A stretch of DNA of 64,000 nucleotides, taken from Bacteroidota bacterium. Its GTDB lineage: Bacteria > Bacteroidota > Bacteroidia > Bacteroidales > Paludibacteraceae. Below, in pieces: positions 8,420 to 18,161 of the stretch. The position numbers and the translations under genes are program-made. The notes under the pieces were generated by a model. It did not search any database. It worked only from the letters and a program-made list of their open reading frames with translations, and was not told the DNA's origin. The DNA lies in contig JAEWAN010000034.1 in the NCBI GenBank assembly GCA_023391625.1, positions 682,001-746,000 on the forward strand. The letters are read 5' to 3'. The stretch's first letter is position 1. Every line of letters starts with the position of its first letter.

Positions 8420-11020
8420 TTATTCTTTATCTAAATTCTCATCAACTATCTGATTCTCTTCATTTTGAGCATCGATACAGATTTCATCAGCCACATTCTC
8501 CTCCTCTTCCGATTCTGACTCAGAAAGAACTTTACATACAGATGCAATCTCATCATTTCGTTTTTCCAGATTTATCAGCCTTACTCCCTGAGTGGCACGT
8601 CCCATTACACGGATATCTGCAACTTTAAGACGAATGGTAATACCGGATTTATTAATAATCATCAAATCATTTTCATCCGTCACACTCTTAATAGAAACCA
8701 GTTTACCCGTTTTTTCCGTGATATTCATGGTCTTAACTCCCTTACCGCCACGGTTTGTAATACGATATAACGAAACCGGATTACCTGCTTCGTCAAGAAC
8801 CAGGTTACCTTCGTCATCCATTTCGTCCAACCAGGAACGTTTACCGTATCCTTTTTGAGAAACAACCATTACCGTTTCTTTAGAATCTTTCGGAACACAA
8901 ATCATTCCTACAACTTCATCCTGTCCGTCTTCATCTAAAGTCATACCTCGTACTCCGGTAGCAGTACGGCCCATAGGACGAACTTTTGATTCCGGAAAAC
9001 GAATGGCACGGCCATTACGGTTGGCAATGATAATATCCGTATTACCATCAGTCAGACGTACCTGTATTACCTGGTCATCTTCACGGATAGTTATTGCATT
9101 TACTCCGTTCTGACGAGGACGTGAATAAGCTTCCAACGATGTTTTCTTAATAATACCGTTTTTAGTACAGAAAATCACATAATGATTATTAATAAATTCG
9201 GTATCATTCAATCCTTTAACACGAATAAAAGCATTTACCTTGTCATCAGAATCAATATTCAGCAAATTCTGAATAGCACGGCCTTTTGAATTTCTTGAAC
9301 CTTCCGGTATTTCATAAACTTTCAGCCAGTAACATTTCCCTTTTTGTGTAAAAAAGAGCATTGTACTATGCATGGAAGCCGGATAAATATATTCAATAAA
9401 GTCTTCATCACGGGAGTCACTACCTTTAGAACCTACCCCTCCACGGCCTTGTGCTCTAAACTCGCTTAAAGCTGTACGTTTAATATATCCTAAATGAGAA
9501 ATGGTAATAATCATTTCATCATCTGAATAAAAATCTTCCGGGTTAAACTCTTCCGATGCATATACAATCTCCGTTTTACGTTCATCGCCGAATTTTTGTT
9601 TTACTTCAAGCAGCTCCTCTTTTATAATCTCCATACGAAGCTCCACTTTTTCAAGCACTTCTTTCAAGTGTGCTATCAAGTTCATAATTTCTTCGTATTC
9701 CGCACGCAATTTATCTTGTTCCATACCTGTTAACTGACGCAAACGCATTTCAACAACGGCACGTGACTGAACTTCAGACAAGCCGAAACGTTCCATCAAA
9801 CGGGTACGGGCTTCATCCGGAGTTTTAGAATCCCTGATAATCTGAATAGCTTCATCCAGATTGTCCAGAATAATCATAAATCCTTCCAGCAAGTGTGCTC
9901 TCTTCTCTGCTTCTGCCAGTTCAAACCGGGTACGGCGTATAACTACTTCGTGGCGATGTTCCACAAAATACTTAATCAACTCTTTTAAACTTAACAGTTG
10001 CGGACGGCCGTTAACCAGCGCAATGTTATTCACACTGAACGATGATTGCAGGGCGGTGTATTTAAATAATTTATTTAAAACGACATTGGAATTGGCATCA
10101 CGCTTAATGTCAACAACAATACGCATTCCATCACGGTCCGACTCATCATTGATATGCGCGATTCCTTCTATTCTCTTATCTTCTACCAATGAAACGATAG
10201 ACTTGATAAGTTCCGCTTTATTTACCTGATAAGGTATTTCATGTACCACTATTTTTTCACGTCCGGAATGATCTGCTTCAATATCTACTCTGGAACGGAC
10301 AACAATACGTCCACGTCCAGTTTCAAAAGCATCTTTTACTCCGGCATAACCATATATAATTCCACCGGTAGGAAAATCCGGAGCTTTGATATACTTCATC
10401 AAATCCAAAGTTTCGATTTCCGGATCGTCTATAAACGCAACAATGGCATCTATTGTTTCCGCCAGGTTATGAGGAGGCATATTAGTGGCCATACCTACCG
10501 CAATACCGGAAGAACCATTCACTAACAAGTTAGGAATACGGGTAGGCAAAACAACCGGTTCTTTTAAGGTATCATCAAAGTTCAACTGAAAGTCAACCGT
10601 ATCTTTATTTATATCGACAAGCATTTCTTCTGCTAACCGACGCAAACGGGCTTCCGTATAACGCATTGCTGCGGGACTATCACCGTCAACAGATCCGAAG
10701 TTACCTTGTCCGTCAACCAAAGGATAGCGCATAGCCCATGGCTGAGCAAGCCTAACCAAAGTTCCATAAATGGAAGAGTCACCATGCGGGTGATATTTCC
10801 CCATAACTTCCCCTACTATTCTGGCACTCTTTTTATACGGCTTATCGGAATTATTTCCAAGTTCGTTCATCCCGAATAACACACGCCGATGCACCGGTTT
10901 AAAACCATCACGCACATCCGGCAAAGCACGGGATACGATTACCGACATGGAATAATCGATGTACGAAGATTTCATTTCTTCGTCAATATTCACTTTGATA
11001 ATTCTGTCTTGTTCAATCAT
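8420..11020 (-). CDS. gyrA: DNA gyrase subunit A
   Basis: An 866-residue type IIA topoisomerase subunit that breaks and rejoins DNA during negative supercoiling. The catalytic tyrosine is Tyr121 in MRYTEARL. The quinolone-resistance region HPHGDSSIYG spans 77-86: Ser82 matches E. coli Ser83 and Gly86 matches E. coli Asp87. The C-terminal beta-pinwheel carries a GyrA box (QGRGGVGSKG), which identifies gyrase rather than topoisomerase IV. The end is an acidic tail rich in Glu and Ser. gyrB is not in the window, which is usual for this phylum. The TPR gene downstream seems to have its own promoter. Confidence 0.97.
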   Translation of the reverse strand: MIEQDRIIKVNIDEEMKSSYIDYSMSVIVSRALPDVRDGFKPVHRRVLFGMNELGNNSDKPYKKSARIVGEVMGKYHPHGDSSIYGTLVRLAQPWAMRYPLVDGQGNFGSVDGDSPAAMRYTEARLRRLAEEMLVDINKDTVDFQLNFDDTLKEPVVLPTRIPNLLVNGSSGIAVGMATNMPPHNLAETIDAIVAFIDDPEIETLDLMKYIKAPDFPTGGIIYGYAGVKDAFETGRGRIVVRSRVDIEADHSGREKIVVHEIPYQVNKAELIKSIVSLVEDKRIEGIAHINDESDRDGMRIVVDIKRDANSNVVLNKLFKYTALQSSFSVNNIALVNGRPQLLSLKELIKYFVEHRHEVVIRRTRFELAEAEKRAHLLEGFMIILDNLDEAIQIIRDSKTPDEARTRLMERFGLSEVQSRAVVEMRLRQLTGMEQDKLRAEYEEIMNLIAHLKEVLEKVELRMEIIKEELLEVKQKFGDERKTEIVYASEEFNPEDFYSDDEMIITISHLGYIKRTALSEFRAQGRGGVGSKGSDSRDEDFIEYIYPASMHSTMLFFTQKGKCYWLKVYEIPEGSRNSKGRAIQNLLNIDSDDKVNAFIRVKGLNDTEFINNHYVIFCTKNGIIKKTSLEAYSRPRQNGVNAITIREDDQVIQVRLTDGNTDIIIANRNGRAIRFPESKVRPMGRTATGVRGMTLDEDGQDEVVGMICVPKDSKETVMVVSQKGYGKRSWLDEMDDEGNLVLDEAGNPVSLYRITNRGGKGVKTMNITEKTGKLVSIKSVTDENDLMIINKSGITIRLKVADIRVMGRATQGVRLINLEKRNDEIASVCKVLSESESEEEENVADEICIDAQNEENQIVDENLDKE

Positions 11021-11315
11021 CTATCTTAATTTTTTATTACTTTCAAAAAAACGTACTAAAATACTACTTTTTTGCCAAATAACCAAACTTTACAATCAAA
11101 CTTTAAATACACATAAAACACTATATATCAATAAAATAATTCATACTCTAAGAAAGATAATTTTAATAAAATCATACTTTACAATAAACAGCCATATTAT
11201 AATTAGCAAATTATTTCTACTTTTACGGAGTGTATTTGTGTAGGTGTGTTCATTTATCTTCTTAACACCCACGCTTTATTTGATTCAAAGAAGGTATAAC
11301 TAAAACAAATCAATT
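11021..11315. other. Divergent intergenic region between gyrA and an OMP gene
   Basis: About 295 AT-rich bases that must carry promoters in both directions. I see no clear two-box promoter, RNA gene or repeat. A plus-strand frame (10959-11243) overlapping the gyrA start is Lys/Ile-rich noise. Confidence 0.4.
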
Positions 11316-11903
11316 ATGAAAAAAAGTTTACTTATCGTTTTGTTAGTTGTTTTTGCAGGAGTCTCTGCCAACGCTCAATTATTTATTGGTGGTGGTATAG
11401 GCATTAATGTCAATTCCACAGACAATACTTCGGAATTCGGATTCAACCTTTTTCCTGAAGTCGGTTATTCCCTGAACGACAGATTCGACATAGGAATTGA
11501 CGTTGGCTTCGGAATAAACAGCCAAAAGCAGGAAGTACTTACCCTTATTACAAAAACCACTACCACCAACTGGAGCATAGCACCCTATGCGCGTTATGCT
11601 GTATTCCAGTATAAAAAATTCAGCATATTAGGCAAAGGCAGCCTTATGGTATTCGGAAATGGCACAAAAACAAAAACCGGAGATGCCACCCCCGTGAGGG
11701 ACAGTTCTACCGGATTCGGTATAGAAATTCTCCCCATGCTAACTTATGACCTTACACAGAAATTCACACTATACACCGAATTGAACTTCCTTACGTTAGG
11801 ACTATCTACCTCCAGAGGGGTAACTTCTTTCAGACTGGGAGCCGATGCAGATAATCTGGTCAATGTAGGTGATATAAGAATTGGATTCTTTTATAAATTT
11901 TAA
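11316..11903 (+). CDS. Small outer-membrane beta-barrel protein
   Basis: A 195-residue protein with a signal peptide (residues 1-20, cleavage after ANA) and a mature part of about 174 residues made of alternating amphipathic strands. It begins LFIGGGIGINVNS and ends IRIGFFYKF with the terminal Phe typical of barrels. Size suits an 8-stranded barrel of the OmpA/OmpW-like or porin-family PF13568 kind common in Bacteroidota. No ligand can be assigned. It is a single gene convergent with recQ and shares a terminator with it. Confidence 0.75.
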   Translation: MKKSLLIVLLVVFAGVSANAQLFIGGGIGINVNSTDNTSEFGFNLFPEVGYSLNDRFDIGIDVGFGINSQKQEVLTLITKTTTTNWSIAPYARYAVFQYKKFSILGKGSLMVFGNGTKTKTGDATPVRDSSTGFGIEILPMLTYDLTQKFTLYTELNFLTLGLSTSRGVTSFRLGADADNLVNVGDIRIGFFYKF

Positions 11904-11924
11904 AGAGAATATATTTTCTCCAAC

Positions 11925-11956
11925 AAAAAAGCCGTAAAATAATTTACGGCTTTTTT
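11925..11956. terminator. Bidirectional terminator shared by the OMP gene and recQ
   Basis: 14-base perfect arms (AAAAAAGCCGTAAA and complement, 11925-11938 and 11943-11956) with a 4-base loop and T runs both ways. The right arm contains the recQ stop codon and its last codons, so the terminator is built into the 3' end of recQ. Confidence 0.88.
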
Positions 11957-13851
11957 ATTTGCAATTGCAGTAGTTCATTCTGAAATATCTCTCCGCTATC
12001 CATCATATAGCGCAACACTTTAATAACAACAGCCTCTTCCTGATCAATACGCTTAACCAGTTCGTCTAACGACAGCTTTTCCTGATTCAAAACATTTAGC
12101 ACTTGCTTCCGGATATTCTCAAAAGTTGCCTCATCAAAACTTTTCTTTTTCCTTTTTGCCAAACAAACATCACATTTACCACAATCCTCCACCTCTTTTT
12201 CTCCAAAATAAGTCAAAAGAATTTTACTCCGACAATACTCCGTATTCTCCGCATAATCCAACACGCTTTTTATACGCTCTTCATAACGTTTTTTGCGATC
12301 ATCATAAGCTTCACGTCCCAACTCAATACGCTGCGGCTCTTCTCTTTCACGGGTAAATGTAAGAAAAGGCGTTTTCTTACGGGGAATATACCTGACAATA
12401 CGATCTCTGGACAACAGAATCAACTCCCGGTATACATCGTCACGTTTCCAATCCAACTTACGGGCAAGCATATCTTCATTAATATAACAAGGATCTGTAA
12501 AAAGGCCGGTATAAGAACGAAGCAATAAATGGATCAGCTGTTCCTGTCTGACCGTCTGGTTATAGTGATATAACTCTTCCCGCCCTACTGTAAAATAAAC
12601 CTGCGAAGAGCTATCTTGTTCATCAGTCAATTCCAGATAACCGGCCTGTTGCAATATTTTCAGGCTACTATATGCCATCAATACAGGTAAATGGAATTTT
12701 GTACAAAAATCACTGATATCAAAAGCAAAAACAGCATCCAGGCCGGAACCCACTCCCAGTTGCAAGTAATTAGCCAAAGCTTCATAAACTTTCCGTATCA
12801 TCTCCTTCCGGGGAAATGTGTCGGATATTCGTTTTTTCAATTTTGCACTATCCCCTTTGTTATACAAAAGTATAGCAAAAGCCTTTTTTTCGTCACGTCC
12901 ACCTCTTCCCGCTTCCTGAAAATAAGCCTCCAAAGAGTCAGGCAAATCCAAATGGACCACAGAACGTACATCCGGCTTATCAATGCCCATTCCAAAGGCA
13001 TTTGTAGCTACAATAACCCGTGTTTCACCGGATTTCCACTTTTTCTGACGTTCATTTTTTATTTCATCATCCAATCCTGCGTGAAAATATTCTGCCACAA
13101 TTTCATTCCTGTTAAGGAAATCGGACACCTCTTTCGTCTTTTTTCTGTTGCGTACATACACCACAGAACTACCGGGAATATTTTCCAACACCCTCAATAA
13201 CATCTTTTCCTTGTCCTCTACCGTACGTACGATATAAGCCAGATTATCACGCAAAAAACTCTTTCGGAAAACATTTTTCTCTTTAAAAAGCAGCTTATTC
13301 TGAATATCATCCACTACTTCCGGAGTGGCCGTCGCTGTTAAAGCCAACACCGGGACTCCCGGCAACAACTGACGGATGTCTGCAATACATAAATAGGAAG
13401 GACGGAAATCATAACCCCATTGAGATATACAATGTGCTTCATCAACAACCAACAGGGAAACTTTCATTTGTCTTACCTTCTCCAGAAACAAAGAAGACGA
13501 AAGACGCTCCGGAGAAACGTACAAAAATTTATATGCTTCAAAAACCGCATTATCTAATGTAAGCAATATCTTATCATAAGACATTCCCGAATAAATAGCT
13601 GCAGCCGTAATATCTCTACGCAATAAATTATCCACCTGATCTTTCATCAGCGCAACGAGTGGAGTCACTACTATACAAACACCCTCCATCGCCAAAGCCG
13701 GAACCTGGAAAGTCAGCGACTTTCCTCCTCCGGTAGGCATCAATCCCAATGTATCTTTACCTGCTGCAACGCTACCAATTATATCTCCCTGGAGAGAACG
13801 GAAACTATCGTACCCCCAATATCTTTGCAATATATCCAGATACTTTTGCAT
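11944..13851 (-). CDS. recQ: ATP-dependent DNA helicase RecQ
   Basis: A 635-residue superfamily 2 helicase that unwinds DNA 3'-5' in repair and recombination. Walker A is PTGGGKS (39-45) and the DEAH box is 137-140. The helicase C domain shows the motif VI region EAYFQEAGRGGRD. The zinc site (CRSKILLTYFGE...CGKCDVC) follows, then a winged-helix-like end. There is no HRDC domain. Bacteroidota usually carry two RecQ proteins of different length; this is the shorter type. Its start is 23 bases after the stop of a small exported protein gene on the same strand, so the two are probably co-transcribed. Confidence 0.95.
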   Translation of the reverse strand: MQKYLDILQRYWGYDSFRSLQGDIIGSVAAGKDTLGLMPTGGGKSLTFQVPALAMEGVCIVVTPLVALMKDQVDNLLRRDITAAAIYSGMSYDKILLTLDNAVFEAYKFLYVSPERLSSSLFLEKVRQMKVSLLVVDEAHCISQWGYDFRPSYLCIADIRQLLPGVPVLALTATATPEVVDDIQNKLLFKEKNVFRKSFLRDNLAYIVRTVEDKEKMLLRVLENIPGSSVVYVRNRKKTKEVSDFLNRNEIVAEYFHAGLDDEIKNERQKKWKSGETRVIVATNAFGMGIDKPDVRSVVHLDLPDSLEAYFQEAGRGGRDEKKAFAILLYNKGDSAKLKKRISDTFPRKEMIRKVYEALANYLQLGVGSGLDAVFAFDISDFCTKFHLPVLMAYSSLKILQQAGYLELTDEQDSSSQVYFTVGREELYHYNQTVRQEQLIHLLLRSYTGLFTDPCYINEDMLARKLDWKRDDVYRELILLSRDRIVRYIPRKKTPFLTFTREREEPQRIELGREAYDDRKKRYEERIKSVLDYAENTEYCRSKILLTYFGEKEVEDCGKCDVCLAKRKKKSFDEATFENIRKQVLNVLNQEKLSLDELVKRIDQEEAVVIKVLRYMMDSGEIFQNELLQLQIKKP

Positions 13852-13874
13852 ACGTTCATCTACACAGGCAAAAG

Positions 13875-14411
13875 TTATAATTGGTTTTTAATTTCTTTAT
13901 TCATCTTTATCACATCTATTATATCATTCATTTTCTGGCGTTCTTTGATCCATTTTTTAGGAATATAATAATATTCCAACATATTACCCTTTCCATGAAT
14001 ATTCACTTGATATGATGACTCAGACAAATACATTTTTTCCAATAAAGAAAAAGGAATAATTAATTTGACACGATATATCCATTCAGAAGACCCTTTATCC
14101 ACATATATTATTTCTACAGGTGAGCAATATTGTTCTTCCGTAAACTGAAAACACAGCGAATCCGGGAAAAATTGCTGAGTTGTAACATATGTCAACGTGT
14201 AACTTAAAGAATCATTACAGGTTAAATAAGTAAGGTCAAAAACAAGATCTTCTGCTATCAGCGGATTTTTTGTCTTTGAAATAGGTTCCGGACGTATAAA
14301 AAACAAACTTCCATTTTCATGGTATGTCATTATATACGATTTGTCTGTTTTCCGGGCAGAAACAGACAGGAAAGATAAAAACAATAAAAGCAGTAAAAAC
14401 TTATATTTCAT
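13875..14411 (-). CDS. Exported protein of unknown function
   Basis: A 178-residue protein with a signal peptide (MKYKFLLLLLFLSFLSVSA, cleaved near residue 19). The mature part is a single predominantly beta domain with a few charged helices at the end (WIKERQKMNDIIDVIKMNKEIKNQL). Two cysteine pairs could be oxidised in the periplasm. I recognise no family. It precedes recQ by 23 bases on the same strand, but a periplasmic protein and a helicase are unlikely to share a pathway. Confidence 0.65.
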   Translation of the reverse strand: MKYKFLLLLLFLSFLSVSARKTDKSYIMTYHENGSLFFIRPEPISKTKNPLIAEDLVFDLTYLTCNDSLSYTLTYVTTQQFFPDSLCFQFTEEQYCSPVEIIYVDKGSSEWIYRVKLIIPFSLLEKMYLSESSYQVNIHGKGNMLEYYYIPKKWIKERQKMNDIIDVIKMNKEIKNQL

Positions 14412-14425
14412 ACAGTACGTTATTG

Positions 14426-14455
14426 AAAAGCGGGCTTGATATCGAGCCCGCTTTT
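14426..14455. terminator. Terminator after the TRL-like lipoprotein gene
   Basis: 11-base perfect arms (AAAAGCGGGCT and complement) with an 8-base loop, GC-rich at the base and followed by T runs on both strands. It lies downstream of the minus-strand lipoprotein gene (stop at 14463) and directly before the next minus-strand gene. Confidence 0.85.
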
Positions 14456-14462
14456 TCTTTTA

Positions 14463-14780
14463 TTATTCACCGTAAACGATTGTAGTATATTTTGCGTAAA
14501 CACCCAAAATATTAGTCACCTGTTGGTCAACATGACTAACTTTTGTTATCCCTGCTGCACGAGCTGCCGTCTGAATACTTGCATCTCCCGTAGCAACAAG
14601 ACCAAGGATGTTGGTAGCTGCAGAATAACCTACTTTTGTTCCAATGGTATTACTTGTTACTGAATGTCCTGCTGTTACATCAGAGTAAATTACAGAAACA
14701 CCTGCAGGAGTACCTACTGTAGCACAACCTGTCAGTAAAACCATCAAAAACACACTGCACAATAATAAAACTTTTTTCAT
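14463..14780 (-). CDS. TRL-like small lipoprotein
   Basis: I place the start at 14780, eleven codons inside the longest frame, because MKKVLLLCSVFLMVLLTGC then forms a textbook lipoprotein signal with the lipobox Cys at residue 19. The mature protein is about 87 residues, Gly/Ala/Thr rich (GTPAGVSVIYSDV, GYSAATNILGLVATGDAS, GITKVSHVD), which matches the TRL-like family of small bacterial lipoproteins. Function is unknown. It has its own terminator and about 300 bases of upstream spacer, so it is monocistronic. Confidence 0.8.
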   Translation of the reverse strand: MKKVLLLCSVFLMVLLTGCATVGTPAGVSVIYSDVTAGHSVTSNTIGTKVGYSAATNILGLVATGDASIQTAARAAGITKVSHVDQQVTNILGVYAKYTTIVYGE

Positions 14781-15028
14781 AATAACATAGATTATTTTAC
14801 CATTTGCCTCCAATAAATGGTATTAATTATAAACACTCATGCTATAACGTGAAGGCTTCTAACTTTAAAAGAAAGACATCATAGATTAATGGACAAATGT
14901 AAAGTAAAAATTTTGTTAATACAACACCATTATCATTTACATTTCAGCAACAAGCAATTCCCTTATTTATTAAAATAATCTCGAAATAAGATCCATTTAC
15001 ATCTCATTTAAATCTGCTTAACAACAAA

Positions 15029-15053
15029 TTAGGGAGACTTTATGCCTCCCTAA
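15029..15053 (-). terminator. Hairpin after the T9SS plug gene
   Basis: 8-base arms (TTAGGGAG and complement) with a 9-base loop, about 30 bases downstream of the minus-strand stop codon at 15083. The following T stretch (AATTTGTTGTT on the minus strand) is broken, so efficiency is uncertain. Confidence 0.55.
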
Positions 15054-15082
15054 CATTAATAAAACATTGAAAATTCCTATTA

Positions 15083-16333
15083 TTATAATATTTTTATACC
15101 GATAAGTTTATCATATCTCCCACCCCAAGGACGATGATATACATAAATGGCATACTGATTTTCTGTTTGCCAGAAACTACCTTCTATTCTTTCCACATCC
15201 GCTTTCTGCTGCCCTTTAGGCAGAAACCAATACTGATAATTATATCCTCCTTGTTTCAACAATAATGTTTTAAAATATTCACCGGAGGTAAAATCATATT
15301 GCATGCATGAAGCCTCATTCAATAAGTTATAATTATATTCTCCCCCTATGTAAATTTGTCCGTCAAAAAAGGGCTCTTCCCTGGGTATTGAAAAATGAAC
15401 GTTAAAATAATCCGCTTCAACATCACTATTATCAAACGCATTCTGAATGTTTATCACAAAACCGCCGTCCACATCAAAGTCTGTTTGATACGCAGAAAAA
15501 GGCTTTATTTTATCCGGATACAAATATACCTGATAATGTGTTTGATCATATTCTATTTTTTCTACTCTTTCACTCAACACATAAATAGACGAAATGTCGA
15601 AACGCCTGTATTCATATCCACCTTCAAAAATAAGCGCTTTATTATTCTGATAAAGCAAACTCTGCCCGCGTAGATAGGTAGGCTTAATATTACGCACTTC
15701 GTTATCTGAACGATTATTCTGCCTTACAACAACATCTATTTCCGTATTAGGATTTTGTACTGGATACCCATTCAAAGCTACTTCAAAGTCAAGTTGCTGC
15801 ATACGCCCGTTTAACTCCGTATCCGTATTTCCCCTGATGTTCCCGGAAATTGACACACTTGGTTCTACCACATAAAAACATGCCTGGGCCAACGGTTTAT
15901 CACGGTTATCATCTTCATATATCTGTACGACATAATTACCTGACTTTGTAAACGAAATATCGCTATTCGGAATCTCAAACCGATAATTAGTATAAAGATA
16001 TGTTGTATTTACCGAAGACTCATAATCCTCAATCATACCCGTATCAAAACCATCAATATACTCTGTATAAATTAATGACGACGGAGTCCAGTCCTTATTA
16101 CATTGAAACACCTGATAATTGAATGACTTAATATCATGCGACATTTCATCAAACTGTATTTGCAGGACATCCGAGCTGTTCAGTTCAATAATGGGCAGTC
16201 CAAACGTATCATTAGGCTGATGAATCTGCAATGTTTTTATATTGGGGGCCAGTACGTTTGTCTGGTAAACAGTTTGGGCCACAGTTGTCTGAACAACATA
16301 AAGAACCAGAAACAATAAGACATATTTTTTCAT
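15083..16333 (-). CDS. Type IX secretion system plug protein (DUF5103 type)
   Basis: A 416-residue protein with a signal peptide (residues 1-19, cleavage after TVA). The beta-rich mature region contains the family features LxFDEMSHDIKSFNYQVFQCNKDW, YIDGF and SGNYVVQIYED, and ends KLIGIKIL. This family was found associated with the SprA translocon as a periplasmic plug of the type IX secretion pore. Assignment is by recognition of the sequence pattern. The gene is last in a minus-strand set with RluA (47-base gap) and YjjG. No other T9SS genes are in the window. Confidence 0.85.
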   Translation of the reverse strand: MKKYVLLFLVLYVVQTTVAQTVYQTNVLAPNIKTLQIHQPNDTFGLPIIELNSSDVLQIQFDEMSHDIKSFNYQVFQCNKDWTPSSLIYTEYIDGFDTGMIEDYESSVNTTYLYTNYRFEIPNSDISFTKSGNYVVQIYEDDNRDKPLAQACFYVVEPSVSISGNIRGNTDTELNGRMQQLDFEVALNGYPVQNPNTEIDVVVRQNNRSDNEVRNIKPTYLRGQSLLYQNNKALIFEGGYEYRRFDISSIYVLSERVEKIEYDQTHYQVYLYPDKIKPFSAYQTDFDVDGGFVINIQNAFDNSDVEADYFNVHFSIPREEPFFDGQIYIGGEYNYNLLNEASCMQYDFTSGEYFKTLLLKQGGYNYQYWFLPKGQQKADVERIEGSFWQTENQYAIYVYHRPWGGRYDKLIGIKIL

Positions 16334-16380
16334 ACGCTGTTTATTTTAATTAAATTGAAATTCAAACAACCAAGACCTAA

Positions 16381-17295
16381 TTAATGAAACAAATGCAAAA
16401 AATCGCGCGGAACAGGAGTTTCAAATTTTACGATTTTATTCATCACCGGATGATAGAACTCCAAAATACGGGCATGTAAAGCCACACGTCCCAACGGGTT
16501 GGTTTGCGCTCCATATTTTTTATCACCACAAATAGGATGGTCCACAGACTGCATATGTACACGTATCTGGTTCTTACGTCCGGTTTCCAGCTCTATTTCA
16601 AGCAAGGAATAATCATCATTTGATTTTATTACACGGTAATGAGTTACAGCCTCTTGTCCCCCGTTATCAAAAGAGCTGGAATGAATTTTAAGCGACTTTT
16701 TATTTTCCGTAAGCCAGCTTACAATCGTATCCTTTTCTTTTTCCATTTTACCTTCAACAACAGCCACATAGATACGCTTTTTCACATCCGTATGCCACCT
16801 TTCCTGCAAAGCATGCTTTACATCCAGGTTCTTTGCAAAAACAAGTATTCCCGAAGTTTCCCTATCCAAACGATGCACTGTATAAATCCGGTTTTGTTTT
16901 GAACTTTTCTGTACATGTTTTTTCAAGATGGAGAATGCTGTCAACTCATTTCCATTATCCGTTTTTACAGTCAACAAACCTTCTTTTTTCTCTATTACAA
17001 TTAAATAAGGATCTTCATATATAATTTTCACCTTAGGATGAAACAGTTCTCCATTTCCCCTCTCACTGCTCACCACAACAACATCTCCTGCTTTTAACGG
17101 CAAATTATATAAAGTAGTTATTTCATCATTTACCCTTACCTGACGATGAGCCAGCAAAGATTTCACAGAATTGCGCTTCATCCCCCCCATTTTGGACAAT
17201 AAAAAATCCATCAATTCCACAGGTTCTTTCACTGTAAGACGGGTTTCTTTAGGAGCAGGGATATTCCCTCTTTCTTTCTTCATTCTTCCAATCAA
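16381..17295 (-). CDS. RluA family RNA pseudouridine synthase
   Basis: A 304-residue enzyme converting uridine to pseudouridine in rRNA or tRNA. An N-terminal S4 RNA-binding domain (about 26-90) precedes the catalytic domain, whose signature HRLDRETSGIL places the catalytic Asp at 144. Later motifs (YSLLEIELETGRKNQIRVHM, HPICGDKKYG, LHARILEFYHP) are complete. Sequence alone does not tell whether the target matches RluC or RluD. An alternative start four codons in (MKKERGN) is possible. It sits between the YjjG-like gene (71-base gap) and the T9SS plug gene. Confidence 0.92.
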   Translation of the reverse strand: MIGRMKKERGNIPAPKETRLTVKEPVELMDFLLSKMGGMKRNSVKSLLAHRQVRVNDEITTLYNLPLKAGDVVVVSSERGNGELFHPKVKIIYEDPYLIVIEKKEGLLTVKTDNGNELTAFSILKKHVQKSSKQNRIYTVHRLDRETSGILVFAKNLDVKHALQERWHTDVKKRIYVAVVEGKMEKEKDTIVSWLTENKKSLKIHSSSFDNGGQEAVTHYRVIKSNDDYSLLEIELETGRKNQIRVHMQSVDHPICGDKKYGAQTNPLGRVALHARILEFYHPVMNKIVKFETPVPRDFLHLFH

Positions 17296-17366
17296 AATCT
17301 TAAATTTATCTTATATTTATCCTTTGAGACACAAAAGTAATATAAATTACGGATTAAAACCGTGGT

Positions 17367-18059
17367 TTATAATATATCAAAAATATCCTTCAAGGAATCA
17401 ACCATATATGTAGCTTTCTCCCCTTCTTTAAACTTATACTTCCTCCAATTATAAAATATCTGGTCAATTCCGGCATTTTGTGCCCCAATAATATCGGCTT
17501 GAAAAATATCGCCTATCATCACCGCTTCTTCCGGAAGTGCATTATTCAGGTGAAGCGCATGTTCAAATATTTTTTTGTCCGGTTTTAAAGACTTTACAGT
17601 CTCAGAAAGAACTACATGCTTAAAATATTGCTCAATCTGTGTATTCCTCAGTTTTTTATATTGAGTTTCTGTAAAACCATTAGAAATAATGGTCAATGGA
17701 TATTTAGCGAACAAATAATCCAGTAAATCACGGGCGTAAGCAACCAGATTGGGCTGCATGGGCAAGACCTGCATATACAATTCGCTGATTCGCATGGGCA
17801 AATCATCATTCGTAATTCCGACCTGCAACAAAGGATACAGGAAACGTTCTTTCATCAAATGCTCACGGGTTATCTGCCCTGTACCATACAAATCCCATAA
17901 CTTATCATTATGTTCAATATAGATACTGAAAAAATGCTCGAAATCATTAAAATCCTGATCTATTTTCAGCGTATAATAGGCTTCCCGTAAAGCAGCCTTT
18001 GCATTACCTTTAAAATCCCAGATCGTATCATCCAAATCTAAAAAAACATATTTATACAT
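17367..18059 (-). CDS. YjjG family noncanonical pyrimidine nucleotidase (HAD)
   Basis: A 230-residue HAD phosphatase. Motif I is FLDLDDTIWDF with the nucleophile Asp6 and acid/base Asp8. Motif II is TIISNGF, the motif III Lys lies in KSLKPDKKIFEHAL, and motif IV is MIGDIFQADIIGAQNAG. The substitution of Trp after the DDTI motif and the overall length match YjjG, which removes phosphate from noncanonical pyrimidine nucleotides to clean the nucleotide pool. First gene of the YjjG-RluA-plug set. Confidence 0.88.
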   Translation of the reverse strand: MYKYVFLDLDDTIWDFKGNAKAALREAYYTLKIDQDFNDFEHFFSIYIEHNDKLWDLYGTGQITREHLMKERFLYPLLQVGITNDDLPMRISELYMQVLPMQPNLVAYARDLLDYLFAKYPLTIISNGFTETQYKKLRNTQIEQYFKHVVLSETVKSLKPDKKIFEHALHLNNALPEEAVMIGDIFQADIIGAQNAGIDQIFYNWRKYKFKEGEKATYMVDSLKDIFDIL

Positions 18060-18105
18060 ATATCCAGGTACTTCCGTCTCTATATTATTAATTTCAAATC
18101 AAAAT

Positions 18106-18140
18106 AAATGCGTTCCCCAGGAACCATGAGAAACGCATTT
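18106..18140 (-). terminator. Hairpin after the coiled-coil lipoprotein gene
   Basis: 9-base arms (AAATGCGTT and complement, ends at 18106 and 18140) enclosing a 17-base loop that can itself fold. It lies about 20 bases past the minus-strand stop at 18162. Confidence 0.6.
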
Positions 18141-18161
18141 TTAATCGTATTACTTTTACTG

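Noticed and set aside
9861..10229. Plus-strand open frame of 122 codons inside gyrA
   Set aside because: Antisense to gyrA, rich in Ser/Arg/Ile; a shadow of the gyrase codons.
12103..12528. Long plus-strand open frame (141 codons) opposite recQ
   Set aside because: Lies wholly inside the clear recQ gene, on the antisense strand, with no protein-like composition; it follows from the codon bias of recQ.
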